From Methanosarcina sp. MSH10X1 (lineage in GTDB: Archaea > Halobacteriota > Methanosarcinia > Methanosarcinales > Methanosarcinaceae): DNA of 64,000 nucleotides. Below, in pieces: positions 1 through 11,032 of the stretch (position 1 is the stretch's first letter; every line of letters begins with the position of its first letter). The translations under genes were made by a program, and so were the position numbers. The notes beneath the pieces are model-generated. The model worked only from the letters and a program-made list of their open reading frames with translations. It was not told the DNA's origin and did not search any database. The DNA is taken from assembly GCF_004099695.1 (NCBI RefSeq), contig NZ_SCHL01000012.1:19960-83959 (forward strand), given 5' to 3'.

Positions 1-759
1 AAACTGGATCTTATATACCTGTATCAAGCGATCAGCACTAGAGGAGCACGGGTATAATTTATTAATATCGTTCCCGCTTTCTTGAGAAATACTTTCATTG
101 TACACACGGCACTCTTTAGTACAACGGCTTGCATACGTAGCGCGATGTTTAAAGCTTCTTACCGACTACCGCATTCAAGCGCTATTTAAGCCCGCGCCGA
201 TGGCAAATTCGCACTTTCGATGTAAGGTGGAGCCCGGATCAATAACTCTTTGAGCGCATTTCTATACTTGACTTCAAATATAATGTCAATACAATGCCGG
301 ACCTTGATCCAAAACCCTTATAGTACAAAGCCTGCTGAACTGCCTGTAAAATAGTCGCTGCGGCAATGCCAAAAAAAAGATAAAATATTACTTAGGCAAT
401 AAGACTTAAAACATAAGATTTAGAAAAGTAAGATTTAAAACAGCGGAAGCTTAAAATCAAAAAGAATGAAATAGACTTTGAAAAATATTTAACTATGATC
501 TTTCTTATGATAGGTTTACTAAAGGTATAAGTGAAAGATAATACTAAAAATCCACCTGAAACCTGCCTGAGACTTAACCGAAGATTAAACTTTTGTGAAA
601 AGATTGAGATTTGCTGGTCGCCTAATCTTTTAAACAGTTTTAAATTTTATGCCGATGCCTGAACAGGATCCAAAGCAATAACTTCACTAACACTATTGCC
701 ACAGGAACTCAGGCAAATAATAAATGCTGAAAATAAGAATTGCACATTAAGGGGATAAT
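1..759. other. Non-coding stretch upstream of rpa
   Basis: No convincing gene is visible on either strand. Bases 1-370 have balanced composition with several GCGC/CGCG words that are rare elsewhere in the window. They contain a 7-base inverted pair (GGATCAA at 236-242 and TTGATCC at 304-310) but no tRNA-like or otherwise recognisable RNA. Bases 370-759 are A-rich and probably hold the promoter and leader of the RPA gene. The ribosome binding site AAGGGGAT lies just before its ATG. Confidence 0.5.
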
Positions 760-2214
760 ATGACAGATATTGAATCGATATATAAAAAGCTCAGCCATGT
801 CATCAGTAAAGAAAATTTCCTGCAGCGTGTTCAGGAAAAGGTCGAAAGCCTGGGAGACCTTTGCGATGAGCCTATGGCTGCCATGCTGGTTGCCAACGAA
901 CTCGGATTTTCAGATGTAGGTCGGGACAGTGTTAAAATTGAGAACATTAATGCCGAGAGCGGGCAAGTTAACTTCATTGCAAGAGTTGTGTCCGTTTTCG
1001 ACACCAAAGAATTTACTCGAAACGATGGGACGATAGGCAGGGTTGGAAATCTAATTGTCGGGGATGAAACCGGAAAAATTAAGGTTACTCTCTGGGACAA
1101 TATGGCAGATCTAATCAAGGCTGAAAAAATCAAAGCAGGGCAAACCCTCCAGATCAGCGGCTATGTAAAACAGGGATACTCAGGCGTGGAAGTCAATGTA
1201 GGAAACAATGGTGTCCTTGCCGAAAGTGAAGAGGAGATCGATGTGGCCGCAAGCAGCCAGAAGATTAAAGATGTAAAGGACGGCATGGGAGATCTGAATT
1301 TGACAGGAAAAGTCCTGGAAATCTCAGAAATAAAGACCTTCCAGCGAAAAGACGGCAACAGTGGAAGGGTTGGAAGCTTGCTTCTCGGGGATGATACAGG
1401 TACAATTAGAGTAACTCTGTGGGACGAAAAGACCGAATTTCTGAACCAGATAGAGCACGGAGACACTGTGGAACTGATCAATGCTTATGCTCGGGAGAAC
1501 GCCTTCAGTCAGAAAGTTGAGCTGCAAGTAGGAAGCCGAAGTATAATCCGCAAGAGTGAGAAAAAGATCGAGTATGAAGAGAAATTTACCCCCATTGCGG
1601 ATATCAGGGCTGATATGAGTGACATTAACGTTTCCGGAAGGATACTCGATACTGGGGAAATCCGCACCTTTGAGAAAAAAGACGGGTCCGCCGGAAGAGT
1701 GGGAAATCTCCTTCTTGGCGATTCCACAGGCAAAATCAGACTGACTCTCTGGGATGAGAAAACTGATATTCTGGATGAAGTTGACTTTGACGAAACCATA
1801 GAGGTACTCCATGCTTATTCCCGGGAAAATGCCTTCAGCCAGCAGGTGGAATTGAACCTGGGAGGCAGAGGGATAATCCGGAAGAGTGAAAAGGAGATTG
1901 AGTACACGGAAAAGTTTACGGACATCGCTGGTATTGTCCCCGGGGAGAGCTATTCAGTCCAGGGAAAAATTTCCGAAATAGGGGAACTCAGGGAGTTTGA
2001 AAGGGAAGACGGAACCGAGAATGTGGTTGCAAACCTTCGACTTAAAGACGAAACTGGCAGCATCAGGCTGACTCTCTGGGGAGAACAGGCATATGTAATT
2101 GAAGATCTTGATATTGATTCCGAAATCCAGATTATTAACGCTTATGCGAAGTATGGTCTTAACGAGGAAATCGAGCTGAGTATTGGGAATCGAAGTAGAG
2201 TGATTATACTTTGA
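760..2214 (+). CDS. rpa1: Replication protein A, four OB folds (RPA1-type)
   Basis: Single-stranded-DNA-binding protein of 484 aa for replication, repair and recombination. Four successive OB-fold units can be read from a repeated signature: an F-x-R/K-x-DG strand, then GRVGNL, then a GD-x-TG-x-I-x-x-TLWD block. The signatures start near residues 84, 190, 300 and 405. Four OB folds without a zinc finger in about 480 residues is the known architecture of Methanosarcina RPA1, whereas most euryarchaeal RPAs are shorter or carry zinc fingers. Repeats 2 and 3 are the most alike (both contain the segment NAFSQ plus VEL), suggesting internal duplication. The start follows AAGGGGAT at good spacing. 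It is monocistronic, with two ORB-like elements 120-320 bases downstream. Confidence 0.93.
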   Translation: MTDIESIYKKLSHVISKENFLQRVQEKVESLGDLCDEPMAAMLVANELGFSDVGRDSVKIENINAESGQVNFIARVVSVFDTKEFTRNDGTIGRVGNLIVGDETGKIKVTLWDNMADLIKAEKIKAGQTLQISGYVKQGYSGVEVNVGNNGVLAESEEEIDVAASSQKIKDVKDGMGDLNLTGKVLEISEIKTFQRKDGNSGRVGSLLLGDDTGTIRVTLWDEKTEFLNQIEHGDTVELINAYARENAFSQKVELQVGSRSIIRKSEKKIEYEEKFTPIADIRADMSDINVSGRILDTGEIRTFEKKDGSAGRVGNLLLGDSTGKIRLTLWDEKTDILDEVDFDETIEVLHAYSRENAFSQQVELNLGGRGIIRKSEKEIEYTEKFTDIAGIVPGESYSVQGKISEIGELREFEREDGTENVVANLRLKDETGSIRLTLWGEQAYVIEDLDIDSEIQIINAYAKYGLNEEIELSIGNRSRVIIL

Positions 2215-2334
2215 TCATTCTCCCCCTTTAGCTTCTATTTTCTCATTTACTCATTATACCCTTGCTTTTCAAGGTAGAAACTTATGAGGTAAAAGCTTAT
2301 GGAATGTGTTCCGAGGTAAAAACTTATGGAGTGT

Positions 2335-2356
2335 ATTCCAGTCGAAATAAAGGGGT
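2335..2356 (+). other. ORB-like element (copy 1 near rpa)
   Basis: Reads ATTCCAGTCGAAATAAAGGGGT. This fits the archaeal ORB pattern, a TTCCAGTGGAAA dyad followed by a G-run, with one mismatch in the dyad. The bases after it (GTTAAAAATTTCCTG) also follow copy 2, so the two are a longer duplicated segment. Confidence 0.6.
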
Positions 2357-2512
2357 GTTAAAAATTTCCTGTGAGAAAAGTAGAAAGCATTGAAAATATA
2401 ATTCGAGCTTTTTCTAAGCTATGTAAGCCTTCTTTCTAAAATATCCTTCTCTGCTGCACTCTTTCCTTATACTGTTTTCGGATAATCGGACATTTTTCAT
2501 TCTCAGCAAAAA

Positions 2513-2535
2513 CCTCCAGTGGAAACGAAGGGGTT
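2513..2535 (+). other. ORB-like element (copy 2 near rpa)
   Basis: CTCCAGTGGAAACGAAGGGG plus T, a close match to the archaeal origin recognition box bound by Orc1/Cdc6. It lies about 178 bases after copy 1 in the same orientation and shares the tail AAAAATTTCCTG with it. It sits in non-coding DNA about 16 kb from the orc1-linked origin. Confidence 0.7.
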
Positions 2536-2939
2536 GTGAAAAATTTCCTGCAACACTGTCGCAAACTTTTTGTTACGAATAAGTGGCACGAATCTTAAAA
2601 AGAATGCTCTCCCAACTTCGCGCAAACTTCTATTCTCTGCAGAAAAAGCAAATGCCGTTATCGTTATGTACCATTGACTCGTATATAATAAGTGTTACAA
2701 AAACGTCCTAAAAGTATGGGGAATACTTTTTAGAGGGGACGGACAAAAAAATAAACCAGGAGATTCCGGTTTCATCGGAACATTGTCTCTAGAAAGCCAA
2801 TGATTCCAGGGCATGAACCGGAGGGAAACTAAAGCAGTCTGGAATGTTTTTCCACAGGAACTGGAAACTGAAGAGCTTTTATATCGTGAATTTTATATTG
2901 AATTGCCGAAGTACGGAGCTAAAGGGGGAACGGCAGTAA

Positions 2940-4208
2940 ATGGCAGATGGACCTGAAAGGGATACAGATGCTGATAGGGGAAAATATGCTGGTATTCACA
3001 ATAGAGAGATTGAAAGAGAGCTCTCAGTTGCTGAGGTTATGAATAAAGTAGTAATAGTAATGGATATCGACTCAGATGTTCCTACTATTGCAAGAGAAAT
3101 GGTCAGTCGTGATGCAGGAAGTGTTATCATCACTGAGAGTGGCCTGGCTATGGGGATCATAACTGAGAGAGATCTCGTGAAAGGTATTGTTACAGAAAAT
3201 ATAAAACCAGGTGAAGTGAAAGCGAAGGAAGTTCTCTCAAGCCCTCTTATAACCGTAGAGCCTGAAACTAATATAATAGAAGCTTCCGAAATCATGTTAA
3301 AAGCAAATATTAAAAGGCTGCCCATCCTGGAAGACAAAACAGTAATAGGAGTGATCTCGAATACTGATATCCTGATGGTAACACCCGGACTTAGTACTAT
3401 CCTCAAAGATCTTATTGATATGAATCGAGAGGCTCTTTTCTCCATTCCCTCGAGAGATGAGATTCCAAATTTAGAGAATTCTAGAATAAATGTATGTGAA
3501 TCATGTGATTCTACTTCCATTGACACAAAGTACATAGATGGAAGATACTTATGTGGAAACTGTCGGCATGAAAAGGACATGGATGCTGACATGGGAAAAC
3601 ATGCTGGTATTCGCAGTAGAGACATCGCTAGAGACATCTCGGTTGCAGAAGTAATGAATAAGGCACTCATACTGATGGATATCGATTCAGATGTTCCTGC
3701 TATTGCAAGAGAAATGGTCAGTCGTGATGCAGGAAGTGTTATCATCACAGAGAATGGCCTGGCTATGGGGATAATAACTGAGAGAGATCTTGTGAAGGAT
3801 ATTATTTCGGAGGATAGAAAACCAGACGAAGTAGACGCAGGTGAAATCCTCTCAAGTCCCCTTATAACCATAGAGCCCGAAAAAAGTATTGTAGAAGCTT
3901 CCGAAATCATGTTAAAAGCAAATATTAAAAGGCTGCCCGTCCTGGAAGACAGAACAGTAATAGGAGTGATTTCGAATACTGATATCCTGATGGTAACACC
4001 TGGACTTAACACCATCCTTAAAGATCTTATTGATATGAACAGAGAAGCTCTACTCTCTATCCCATCAATTGAAGAGATTTCAGAGTCAGAAGATTTTCAC
4101 TCGGGTATATGTGAATCCTGTTATACTTTCTCATATGACCTTAGATCAGTGAATGGACAGTACCTATGTGGAAGATGTCGGGAAGAAGTAGGGGAAAATT
4201 ACGAGTAA
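2940..4208 (+). CDS. Duplicated CBS-pair/zinc-ribbon protein
   Basis: 422-aa protein made of two near-identical halves. Each half has a CBS-domain pair (about residues 28-165 and 233-370) followed by a treble-Cys/zinc-ribbon element, C-E-S-C, about 16 residues, then C-G-x-C (near 187-207 and 393-413). CBS pairs (Bateman modules) usually bind adenine nucleotides or S-adenosyl methionine and act as sensors. The added Cys4 site could bind zinc or act as a redox or protein-contact element. The two halves are offset by 615 bases and share long identical nucleotide stretches, indicating recent tandem duplication. First gene of a five-gene CBS array. No enzymatic domain is present, so the partner is unknown. 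Confidence 0.85.
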   Translation: MADGPERDTDADRGKYAGIHNREIERELSVAEVMNKVVIVMDIDSDVPTIAREMVSRDAGSVIITESGLAMGIITERDLVKGIVTENIKPGEVKAKEVLSSPLITVEPETNIIEASEIMLKANIKRLPILEDKTVIGVISNTDILMVTPGLSTILKDLIDMNREALFSIPSRDEIPNLENSRINVCESCDSTSIDTKYIDGRYLCGNCRHEKDMDADMGKHAGIRSRDIARDISVAEVMNKALILMDIDSDVPAIAREMVSRDAGSVIITENGLAMGIITERDLVKDIISEDRKPDEVDAGEILSSPLITIEPEKSIVEASEIMLKANIKRLPVLEDRTVIGVISNTDILMVTPGLNTILKDLIDMNREALLSIPSIEEISESEDFHSGICESCYTFSYDLRSVNGQYLCGRCREEVGENYE

Positions 4209-4272
4209 CTTATAAGCTTGAGATATTTATTTCCAGCTATTCTTTTCTAAAGGGAGTATAGGAAGGTACGCA

Positions 4273-5088
4273 ATGAACGTTAGCGAGATTATGTCAGAAG
4301 AGCCTGTCAGCATCAAAGAAGGGGATTTTGTTACTCGTGCCCGTCAGATGATGCGAGACTACCTTTTTCGAAGCCTCGTTGTTATTGACGAAGAGGACAG
4401 GCTTGTGGGAATGCTGAGCGACCAGGATATCATGAGGGTTACATCGACGCGCTCGAATGTCACAGTGGGGGGATATGCAAGACAATCGCCTACGGTCACT
4501 CCGGATATGGACATGATGAAGGCTGCGAAGTTAATGGTGCAATCGAGGCAGAATCGAGTTCCGGTCGTTAAATCAACTACAGACCGTACCGTGGTTGGAG
4601 TCCTCAGTAGTGTGGATATTCTCAGAAACGTGGAAGTGCCAAAAAATGTTCCCGGAGCACTGGAAGCTGTTATGACAAAAAAGGTCAAAACCTGCTCGAC
4701 AGAAGATAAAATCAACACGGTCTGGGGACACATGCTTGAGACAGATTATACGGGCATTCCTGTAGTTTCAAAGAGAGGCGAACCCATTGGAATGATAACC
4801 AGAAGAGATATAATTAAATCAGGTTCCGTCCGATTCGAAGTTGAAGATGAAAGACGCACAAGGCCCAATGACAGCCCGAAAGTTGAGAAAGTAATGTCAA
4901 CTCCTACCTATACACTTTCTGAAAATGATTCCATTCAAAGTGCAATAAAGATGATTCTCCATTATGATATTGGAAGGGTTACCATAGTAAATGAGAAGGA
5001 CAGGGTATGCGGAATTGTAGATAGACAGGATCTCCTGGAATCTATTGTTAAAGTATGGCCTGAAAAGCTCTTCGAAAATCGCTTTTGA
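4273..5088 (+). CDS. Four-CBS-domain protein
   Basis: 271 aa, entirely CBS: motifs begin near residues 3, 70, 133 and 205, i.e. two Bateman modules. Each motif shows the usual pattern, a V-x-x-IM start, a hydrophobic strand, then D/T-x-x-DI/DL at the end. Probably a soluble cytosolic nucleotide- or SAM-sensing subunit. The start is the ATG after GGGAGTATAGGAAGG. It follows the previous CBS gene by 64 bases and could be co-transcribed with it. No catalytic or DNA-binding part is seen, so any output must come through protein contacts. Confidence 0.88.
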   Translation: MNVSEIMSEEPVSIKEGDFVTRARQMMRDYLFRSLVVIDEEDRLVGMLSDQDIMRVTSTRSNVTVGGYARQSPTVTPDMDMMKAAKLMVQSRQNRVPVVKSTTDRTVVGVLSSVDILRNVEVPKNVPGALEAVMTKKVKTCSTEDKINTVWGHMLETDYTGIPVVSKRGEPIGMITRRDIIKSGSVRFEVEDERRTRPNDSPKVEKVMSTPTYTLSENDSIQSAIKMILHYDIGRVTIVNEKDRVCGIVDRQDLLESIVKVWPEKLFENRF

Positions 5089-5396
5089 AAGAAAAGCCAG
5101 CCTGGAAGAAATCTATATGGTGAAATTTCCAGTATAAGAATACGCACTTACAGGCGATAACTGACAGAAAATTAATATGAAAAAGCAGTTGCATATTTTC
5201 ATGCAAAAAGATTATAACGTCAAAGATCATCATTAATAATAATTATAGATTCACAAGTAAAGGAAACCTTTCGGAAAGATTCGGGAGAAATTGCTTTCAG
5301 GTTTTATTTTTTCCAGGAGCAAGCCCGGGCCCGCTGAGAAATAAACCATGGGCTCCAGGGAAATTTCTGCAAAATAGCAGGAAAAAGAAACGCAAT
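5089..5396. other. 308-base CBS-array spacer
   Basis: AT-rich with a GC-rich inverted element near 5316-5356 (GGAGCAAGCCC and GGGCTCC arms). This could fold in the leader of the next CBS gene. No small gene seen. Confidence 0.4.
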
Positions 5397-6425
5397 ATGA
5401 AAAAAGCAATTAACTGCAACTCGAATTCGGTGATCCTATTGAACAGAAATGGTACATTTTCGCCCGTCGATAAGATGAAAGTTCAGCCAGGTGTGAGCAA
5501 ATCCAAGAAAGCGCAGCACAAAGACCCGCATACGACTAGTAGCATGGGCACTATGCGAATAGGTCCTGAGTTTAAATCCCGCATTTCGGAACATGAAGGA
5601 AAGATCCTGGCCCTGGCAACAAGGAACGTAATAACCCTTCCTCCTACCTCAACGATCATGGAAGCAATCCGGATTATGACTGAGAGGAGGTTCAGGCGCA
5701 TTCCTATTACAGACGCCGGAACGAGAAGGCTGGAAGGGGTAGTTACTACCGTGGATATTATTGATTTCCTGGGGGGTGGCAGAAAGAACCTGCTCGTTGA
5801 AAATCGCTTTAAAGGTAACCTTCTGGCGGCAATCAACGCAGAAGTAAGGCAAATCATGGAAACGGATATTCCTTACCTCCATGACCAGGCAGACTTTAAA
5901 GATGCGGTTTCAATGATGCTTGAGAGAAGGACAGGCGGTTTGCCAATTGTAAACAATGAAATGCAGGTTGTTGCAATCTTTACCGAGAGGAATGCAGTTG
6001 AGCTGATGGGCGGGCTTGTGACAAACCGAACTGTTGATGAATATATGACCGAGAATGTCAAGATGGTGTCAACCGACACACCCATTGGACAGGCAGCAAA
6101 AGTAATGGTAAATAACAGGCTCCGAAGGCTTCCTGTGGTCAAGGATGGGATCTTTGCGGGAATTGTCACTGCCTCTGATATTGTTCATTTTCTTGGCAGA
6201 GGAGACGCTTTCAGCAAGCTGACAACAGGAAATATTCATGAGGCGCTTGATCAGCCTGTAGGTTCTATTGTCTCAAAAGAACTGATATGGACCGGCCCGG
6301 GTACTGACCTGGGAAAGGCAATGGAAATAATGCTTGAGAAAAAGATAGGTTCACTCCCGATTCTGGAAGAGGGAATGCTCCGTGGCATCATTACCGAAAG
6401 GGATTTTCTGAGATCCCTTGAGTGA
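5397..6425 (+). CDS. Four-CBS-domain protein with N-terminal extension
   Basis: 342 aa. The first ~65 residues are a basic, low-complexity extension rich in Asn, Ser and Lys. Four CBS motifs follow, from about residues 75, 150, 220 and 285, ending in T-E-R-D-F at the last motif. An inner start is possible at M39 or M51 (M-G-T-M-R), which would remove most of the extension; the ribosome binding site at the first ATG is weak. As for its neighbours, a ligand-sensing role through paired CBS domains is known for the family, and the ligand is not readable from sequence. A 24-base perfect palindrome lies 144 bases downstream. Confidence 0.85.
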   Translation: MKKAINCNSNSVILLNRNGTFSPVDKMKVQPGVSKSKKAQHKDPHTTSSMGTMRIGPEFKSRISEHEGKILALATRNVITLPPTSTIMEAIRIMTERRFRRIPITDAGTRRLEGVVTTVDIIDFLGGGRKNLLVENRFKGNLLAAINAEVRQIMETDIPYLHDQADFKDAVSMMLERRTGGLPIVNNEMQVVAIFTERNAVELMGGLVTNRTVDEYMTENVKMVSTDTPIGQAAKVMVNNRLRRLPVVKDGIFAGIVTASDIVHFLGRGDAFSKLTTGNIHEALDQPVGSIVSKELIWTGPGTDLGKAMEIMLEKKIGSLPILEEGMLRGIITERDFLRSLE

Positions 6426-6865
6426 ATCCTGGAAACCATCAATTAATAAGAAATGGTACGTGCTAATTTGCTGGTTAGACCGGTTTGAACTGGCTTAAAC
6501 TGACTCAGGACGTCCCGGAAATCGGAGAAATTTAGTGAGAATTGGAGTGCTAAAACTGTAGCCAAAGTAAGCCCGAAAAGCTTTTCGGGCTTAAGTTTCC
6601 GGGAGTTTAAGTTTTTCAGGGGTGTAGGAGAAAAGGAAGATTCTCTGGCTGGATAGATCGAGAGGTAACCTGTACTCTGTATATTCAGAATTCTGAAGTG
6701 TAGCTCATTTTGAGTAGACTTTTCAAGTTAACTCTCACTTCAACAAAAAATACCATTACTCCTCTAAAACTTTAGTGCCTGTAGCTAAAAATTGTAAAGT
6801 TCGCAACCGATTCAAAAACTATAATTATTGATACTTATATATTGTAAAAGTGAAGGAGGTACTTC
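6426..6865. other. 440-base CBS-array spacer
   Basis: No gene seen. Contains the palindrome at 6569-6592 and, shortly before the next gene, a TATA-like ACTTATATATTG (6833-6844) close to the ribosome binding site GGAGGT. Confidence 0.4.
6569..6592. terminator. Perfect 24-base palindrome, probable terminator
   Basis: AAGCCCGAAAAG followed directly by its exact complement CTTTTCGGGCTT; then AAGTTT. The hairpin lies 144 bases after the CBS gene ending at 6425. The T-run after it is short, so an operator role is also possible. Confidence 0.45.
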
Positions 6866-7711
6866 ATGAATGTGGCGGACATCATGAGTTCACCTGTGTA
6901 TGTTATAAACACAGATGAGCCCGTGTCACATGCGAGAAAACTGATGTTAAGGCATAGAATCAGTACGTTGCTTGTCCTCAACGAGGGCAAGATGGTGGGA
7001 ATCGTCACAAAATCAGACATCACTAACCGGCTGGCTCAAGCCGAACCCCTCTGGAGGAGAAGGCCGATAGACCAGGTTCCTATCAAGTTATTGATGACTG
7101 AATCGGTTATTACCATCTATCCTGAAGCCTCTATTTCCCAGGCAGTCGCCTTAATGCTTGAGAACGGAGTGCATAACATTCCGGTGGTAAAGAACGATAT
7201 TGTAGGTATTGTCACCAGGACAGATCTTGTGCGTTATGTTGCGGAAAATGACGAGGAAATGAAAACGAAAATCCCCAAATTAATGACCGAGGATATCATT
7301 TCTGTTCACAGGCATCATACTATCAATCATGTAATTGATGAGATGAACAGAAATGAGATCGAAAGGGTAATCGTTAAAGACGATGCAGGAAAACCTGTAG
7401 GGATTATTTCCAGTAAAAGCCTTGCATTGAACCTCTTAACTGACTTCCAGGGCGAACTTTCCACAAAAAATATCAAAATGACTCGTAAGTCTTCCCCTGC
7501 AGGCCAGAAGACCTACAGATACGTAAAAGAGGTGCCTTTGACCGCAGAAGACATTATGGTTTCTCCAATAACTTCCATTGACGTAAATGAAAATGTAAGT
7601 GCAGCCGCAAAAAAATTGATTGAAGAAGGATTGACTGCACTGCCTGTCAGTGATGGAGAAGATATAGTGGGCATATTAAGCAGAACCGACATTATGAAAG
7701 CCATCCTCTGA
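6866..7711 (+). CDS. Four-CBS-domain protein
   Basis: 281 aa. Four CBS motifs start near residues 3, 75, 138 and 220; a linker at 195-218 rich in Lys and Ser separates the third and fourth. The first motif opens M-N-V-A-D-I-M, the same style as the gene at 4273. GGAGGT precedes the ATG by six bases, an optimal ribosome binding site. Fourth member of the CBS array and an all-CBS protein with no effector domain. Function of the individual protein unknown. Confidence 0.88.
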   Translation: MNVADIMSSPVYVINTDEPVSHARKLMLRHRISTLLVLNEGKMVGIVTKSDITNRLAQAEPLWRRRPIDQVPIKLLMTESVITIYPEASISQAVALMLENGVHNIPVVKNDIVGIVTRTDLVRYVAENDEEMKTKIPKLMTEDIISVHRHHTINHVIDEMNRNEIERVIVKDDAGKPVGIISSKSLALNLLTDFQGELSTKNIKMTRKSSPAGQKTYRYVKEVPLTAEDIMVSPITSIDVNENVSAAAKKLIEEGLTALPVSDGEDIVGILSRTDIMKAIL

Positions 7712-7848
7712 AACAGTGCGGTGCGAAGGTACATACCAAAAATGCCGGTATAAAAATCGATAAAACAGCAAAAAATGAGAGAAGGATGCGAATTTAAAGC
7801 ACAGGAAAACGGATGAAGAAAACACGCAAATAATTGCGAAAAATATAA

Positions 7849-8658
<810 letters not shown>

Positions 8659-8738
8659 GTTCAAATCCAGAGAAGGCTAACCAGAAAAGGCTAACCAGAA
8701 AAAACTTATTTAAAATACTAAAAGCAAATAATTAAGTG

Positions 8739-8771
8739 AAGGCCTGCTCTTTTAACACAGGCCTTTTTTCT
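8739..8771 (+). terminator. Hairpin terminator after CBS array
   Basis: AAGGCCTG, 11-base loop, CAGGCCTT, then a run of T. An 8-bp perfect stem lying between the convergent CBS gene and the AIM24-like gene. Confidence 0.75.
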
Positions 8772-8833
8772 AATTTTTCTTCCGATTGATTTCTCAATTT
8801 TGAAAGGGTTTTGTTTTATAACGATTTGCCTTT

Positions 8834-9625
8834 TTAAAATGCCTTGTCTCCACCAATCAGACCTCCAAGGACATCACTCCCAAGAATGCCGTTCTGTTCT
8901 TCCCGGTTACGGCCGTAAGCAGAGGCTGCAAAGATTCTGTCAGCGAGACGTGAGAAAGGCAGGCTCTGTATATACACTGTGCCCGGACCTGTAAGGGTTG
9001 CAAGGACAACTCCTTCACCGCCAAAGAGAGCATTTTTGAAATTCCTTGACCAGGTTATATCATAGGTCACGGTTTCGGTAAAAGCTGCCACGCAGCCCGT
9101 ATCGATGCGATATGTCTCGCCAGGCGCCAGGTCCTTTCTTATTACGGTGCCTCCTATATGCAGAAAAGCCAGGCCGTCGCCTTTCAATCTCTGCAGGATA
9201 AAACCTTCGCCACCAAAGAACCCTGCTCCAAGTTTGCGGGTGAAAGCAACTTCCACTTCTACTCCGCGAGCGGCACAGAGAAATGAGTCTTTCTGGCAGA
9301 GAAGACTGCCTCCGAATTTTTTCAGATCAAGGGGAATGATCTTTCCCGGATAAGGAGCCGCAAAAGCTACATGCCCTTTTCCGGAACCTTTGTGAATAAA
9401 GCTTGTAATAAAGAAACTTTCTCCTGTAAGCATCCTTTTAAGTCCTTTTTTCAAGCCTCCGAATAATCCGCCTCCTTCATTACCCGTGCTAGTCTGCATC
9501 TGGATTCCGGGTCCCATATATGCCATAGCCCCGGCTTCTGCCTGGACAGCTTCTTCAGGATCAAGCTCGATTTCAACGATTTGCATATCGTCGCCCATGA
9601 CTTTGTAGTCGATTTCATCTGCCAT
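8834..9625 (-). CDS. AIM24/TIGR00266-family protein
   Basis: 263 aa. The N-terminus (D-Y-K-V-x-G-D-D-M-Q and E-L-D-P-E-E-A-V-Q-A-E-A-G-A-M-A-Y-M) and repeated Gly-rich beta-strand pattern (G-x-G-F-F-G-G-E-G-F, N-A-L-F-G-G-E-G-V) are typical of the AIM24 family, single-domain beta-helical proteins common in bacteria and archaea. The molecular role is not established; the mitochondrial member affects membrane architecture. It is convergent with the CBS array and divergent from the RNA ligase gene. There is no signal peptide or membrane helix. Confidence 0.85.
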   Translation of the reverse strand: MADEIDYKVMGDDMQIVEIELDPEEAVQAEAGAMAYMGPGIQMQTSTGNEGGGLFGGLKKGLKRMLTGESFFITSFIHKGSGKGHVAFAAPYPGKIIPLDLKKFGGSLLCQKDSFLCAARGVEVEVAFTRKLGAGFFGGEGFILQRLKGDGLAFLHIGGTVIRKDLAPGETYRIDTGCVAAFTETVTYDITWSRNFKNALFGGEGVVLATLTGPGTVYIQSLPFSRLADRIFAASAYGRNREEQNGILGSDVLGGLIGGDKAF

Positions 9626-9850
9626 TTATGATCTCCAGTGTCTTTTGTAAGTTTAAATGTAATAAGATTAAGAACAGATTAGAATCAAATGCTTAAAAAG
9701 ATTTTTAATGTACTGAACTACTTCTCAGTATTTCCGGGTTAATTTCCAGAAAAACTGGCTATTGCAGAATATGCCTGCATCTGAAGACCTGTTCCGAAAA
9801 TCTGCCTGAGAATGAAAATTTATTTCAGGGCTGAAAACAGATAAATAAGC

Positions 9851-11023
9851 ATGCGTAGAGAGGGGAACGAGGAAATAGATCCTGAATTTGTGGCTCGGCT
9901 TGCAAGTTACCTGGGATTTGATAAGGAAAGGGTTCAGCACCTTTTTGAGAAGAATTATCTCGCCCGAAACTGGGGAAAATATGAATATTTGCTCCGTTTC
10001 GATAAGGAAATCTCCCATATCGAAAGGGGAACAGTGCTTTATGAGAAAGCTGCTTCTTTTGAAACCATTATGGGCTTTCCGAAAATCCGGCGAGCTATGG
10101 TGCTGGATCCCACAATAAAAAGACACTTCAGCGGCCTTGAAAAGGTAGCCGTAGAAGAAAAAATGAATGGATATAATGTCCGCATAGCGATTGCAAACAA
10201 CGAAATCCTTGCAATTACACGGAGCGGATATATTTGCCCTTATACGACTCAAAAGGCAAAAGAAAAATTGAACTTGAAATTTTTTGACGATTTCCCCGGG
10301 CTTGTACTTTATGGAGAAATGATAGGTCCTGACAATCCTTATGTCTCTAAAGAGATCTATGATATCGAGTCAGTAGAATTTTATATTTTCGACATTCGGG
10401 AGAAAAACAGCGGGAAGCCTCTTCCGATAAACAGGAAGCAGGAAATCCTGGAAAAATACGGTTTCTTTCAGGTAAGGTTTTTCAATGAATTTCCGCTGGA
10501 AACTGCTGCTGAAGAAGTTATAAAAATTATCCGGAAACTGGGGGAAGAAGAGCATGAAGGCGTTGTAATAAAAGATCCAGACATGGTTCTTTCCCCGTTA
10601 AAATATACTTCTTCCCAGAGTAATTGCTCGGACCTCAGGCACGCCTTTAAGTTTTACAATGAAACCGGCAGAGATTACATGCTTTCCCGGATTGTCAGAG
10701 AGGGTTTCCAGACCGTTGAATGGGATGAAGACGAAATCGAGTTTGGAAAACGCTGCATGCAACTGGGAGAAAGCATATTGAACCCTCTGAGGAGATCCAT
10801 TGAAAGTGTAAAAAATGGTCAGAGATTGTATGAGGAAGCCAGGATAAAGGTAAGGGATTTAAAAACTGCAGCCGAATTTGAAGATTACCTTAAAAGACTA
10901 GGGGTTGATGCCGTTTTTGAAGAGCCTCAACCAATCGAAGAAGAATATCTGATAATTATAAGAAAAATCAATAAAAGCACCAACGACAAAACTCAGGCAA
11001 TCTTGCAGGGCGAGACCTGGTAA
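9851..11023 (+). CDS. ATP-dependent RNA ligase (archaeal Pab1020 type)
   Basis: 390 aa, the usual length for the archaeal RNA ligase family of the nucleotidyltransferase superfamily. It forms an enzyme-AMP intermediate and joins or circularises RNA ends. Motif I is K-M-N-G-Y-N near residue 101, with the Lys the AMP acceptor. Motif III is around Y-G-E-M-I-G and motif IV is E-G-V-V-I-K near 235. A helical C-terminal part follows, as in the homodimeric Pyrococcus enzyme. A hairpin with T-run follows at 11033. Monocistronic and divergent from the AIM24-like gene. Substrate in the cell not certain. Confidence 0.88.
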   Translation: MRREGNEEIDPEFVARLASYLGFDKERVQHLFEKNYLARNWGKYEYLLRFDKEISHIERGTVLYEKAASFETIMGFPKIRRAMVLDPTIKRHFSGLEKVAVEEKMNGYNVRIAIANNEILAITRSGYICPYTTQKAKEKLNLKFFDDFPGLVLYGEMIGPDNPYVSKEIYDIESVEFYIFDIREKNSGKPLPINRKQEILEKYGFFQVRFFNEFPLETAAEEVIKIIRKLGEEEHEGVVIKDPDMVLSPLKYTSSQSNCSDLRHAFKFYNETGRDYMLSRIVREGFQTVEWDEDEIEFGKRCMQLGESILNPLRRSIESVKNGQRLYEEARIKVRDLKTAAEFEDYLKRLGVDAVFEEPQPIEEEYLIIIRKINKSTNDKTQAILQGETW

Positions 11024-11032
11024 TCTTTTCTT

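Larger units (their letters stand above)
2215..2939. other. Intergenic region with two ORB-like elements
   Basis: A 725-base gap without a supportable gene. It contains short direct repeats of a GAGGTAAAA-x-CTTATGGA type (2284-2332) and two origin-recognition-box-like sequences listed separately. From about 2690 it carries the leader of the next gene, ending in the strong ribosome binding site AAAGGGGGA before the ATG at 2940. Confidence 0.5.

Noticed and set aside
2996..4015. Long antisense frame opposite the duplicated CBS gene
   Set aside because: Shadow frame; low-complexity Ile/Ser/Arg and the sense strand has clear CBS domains.
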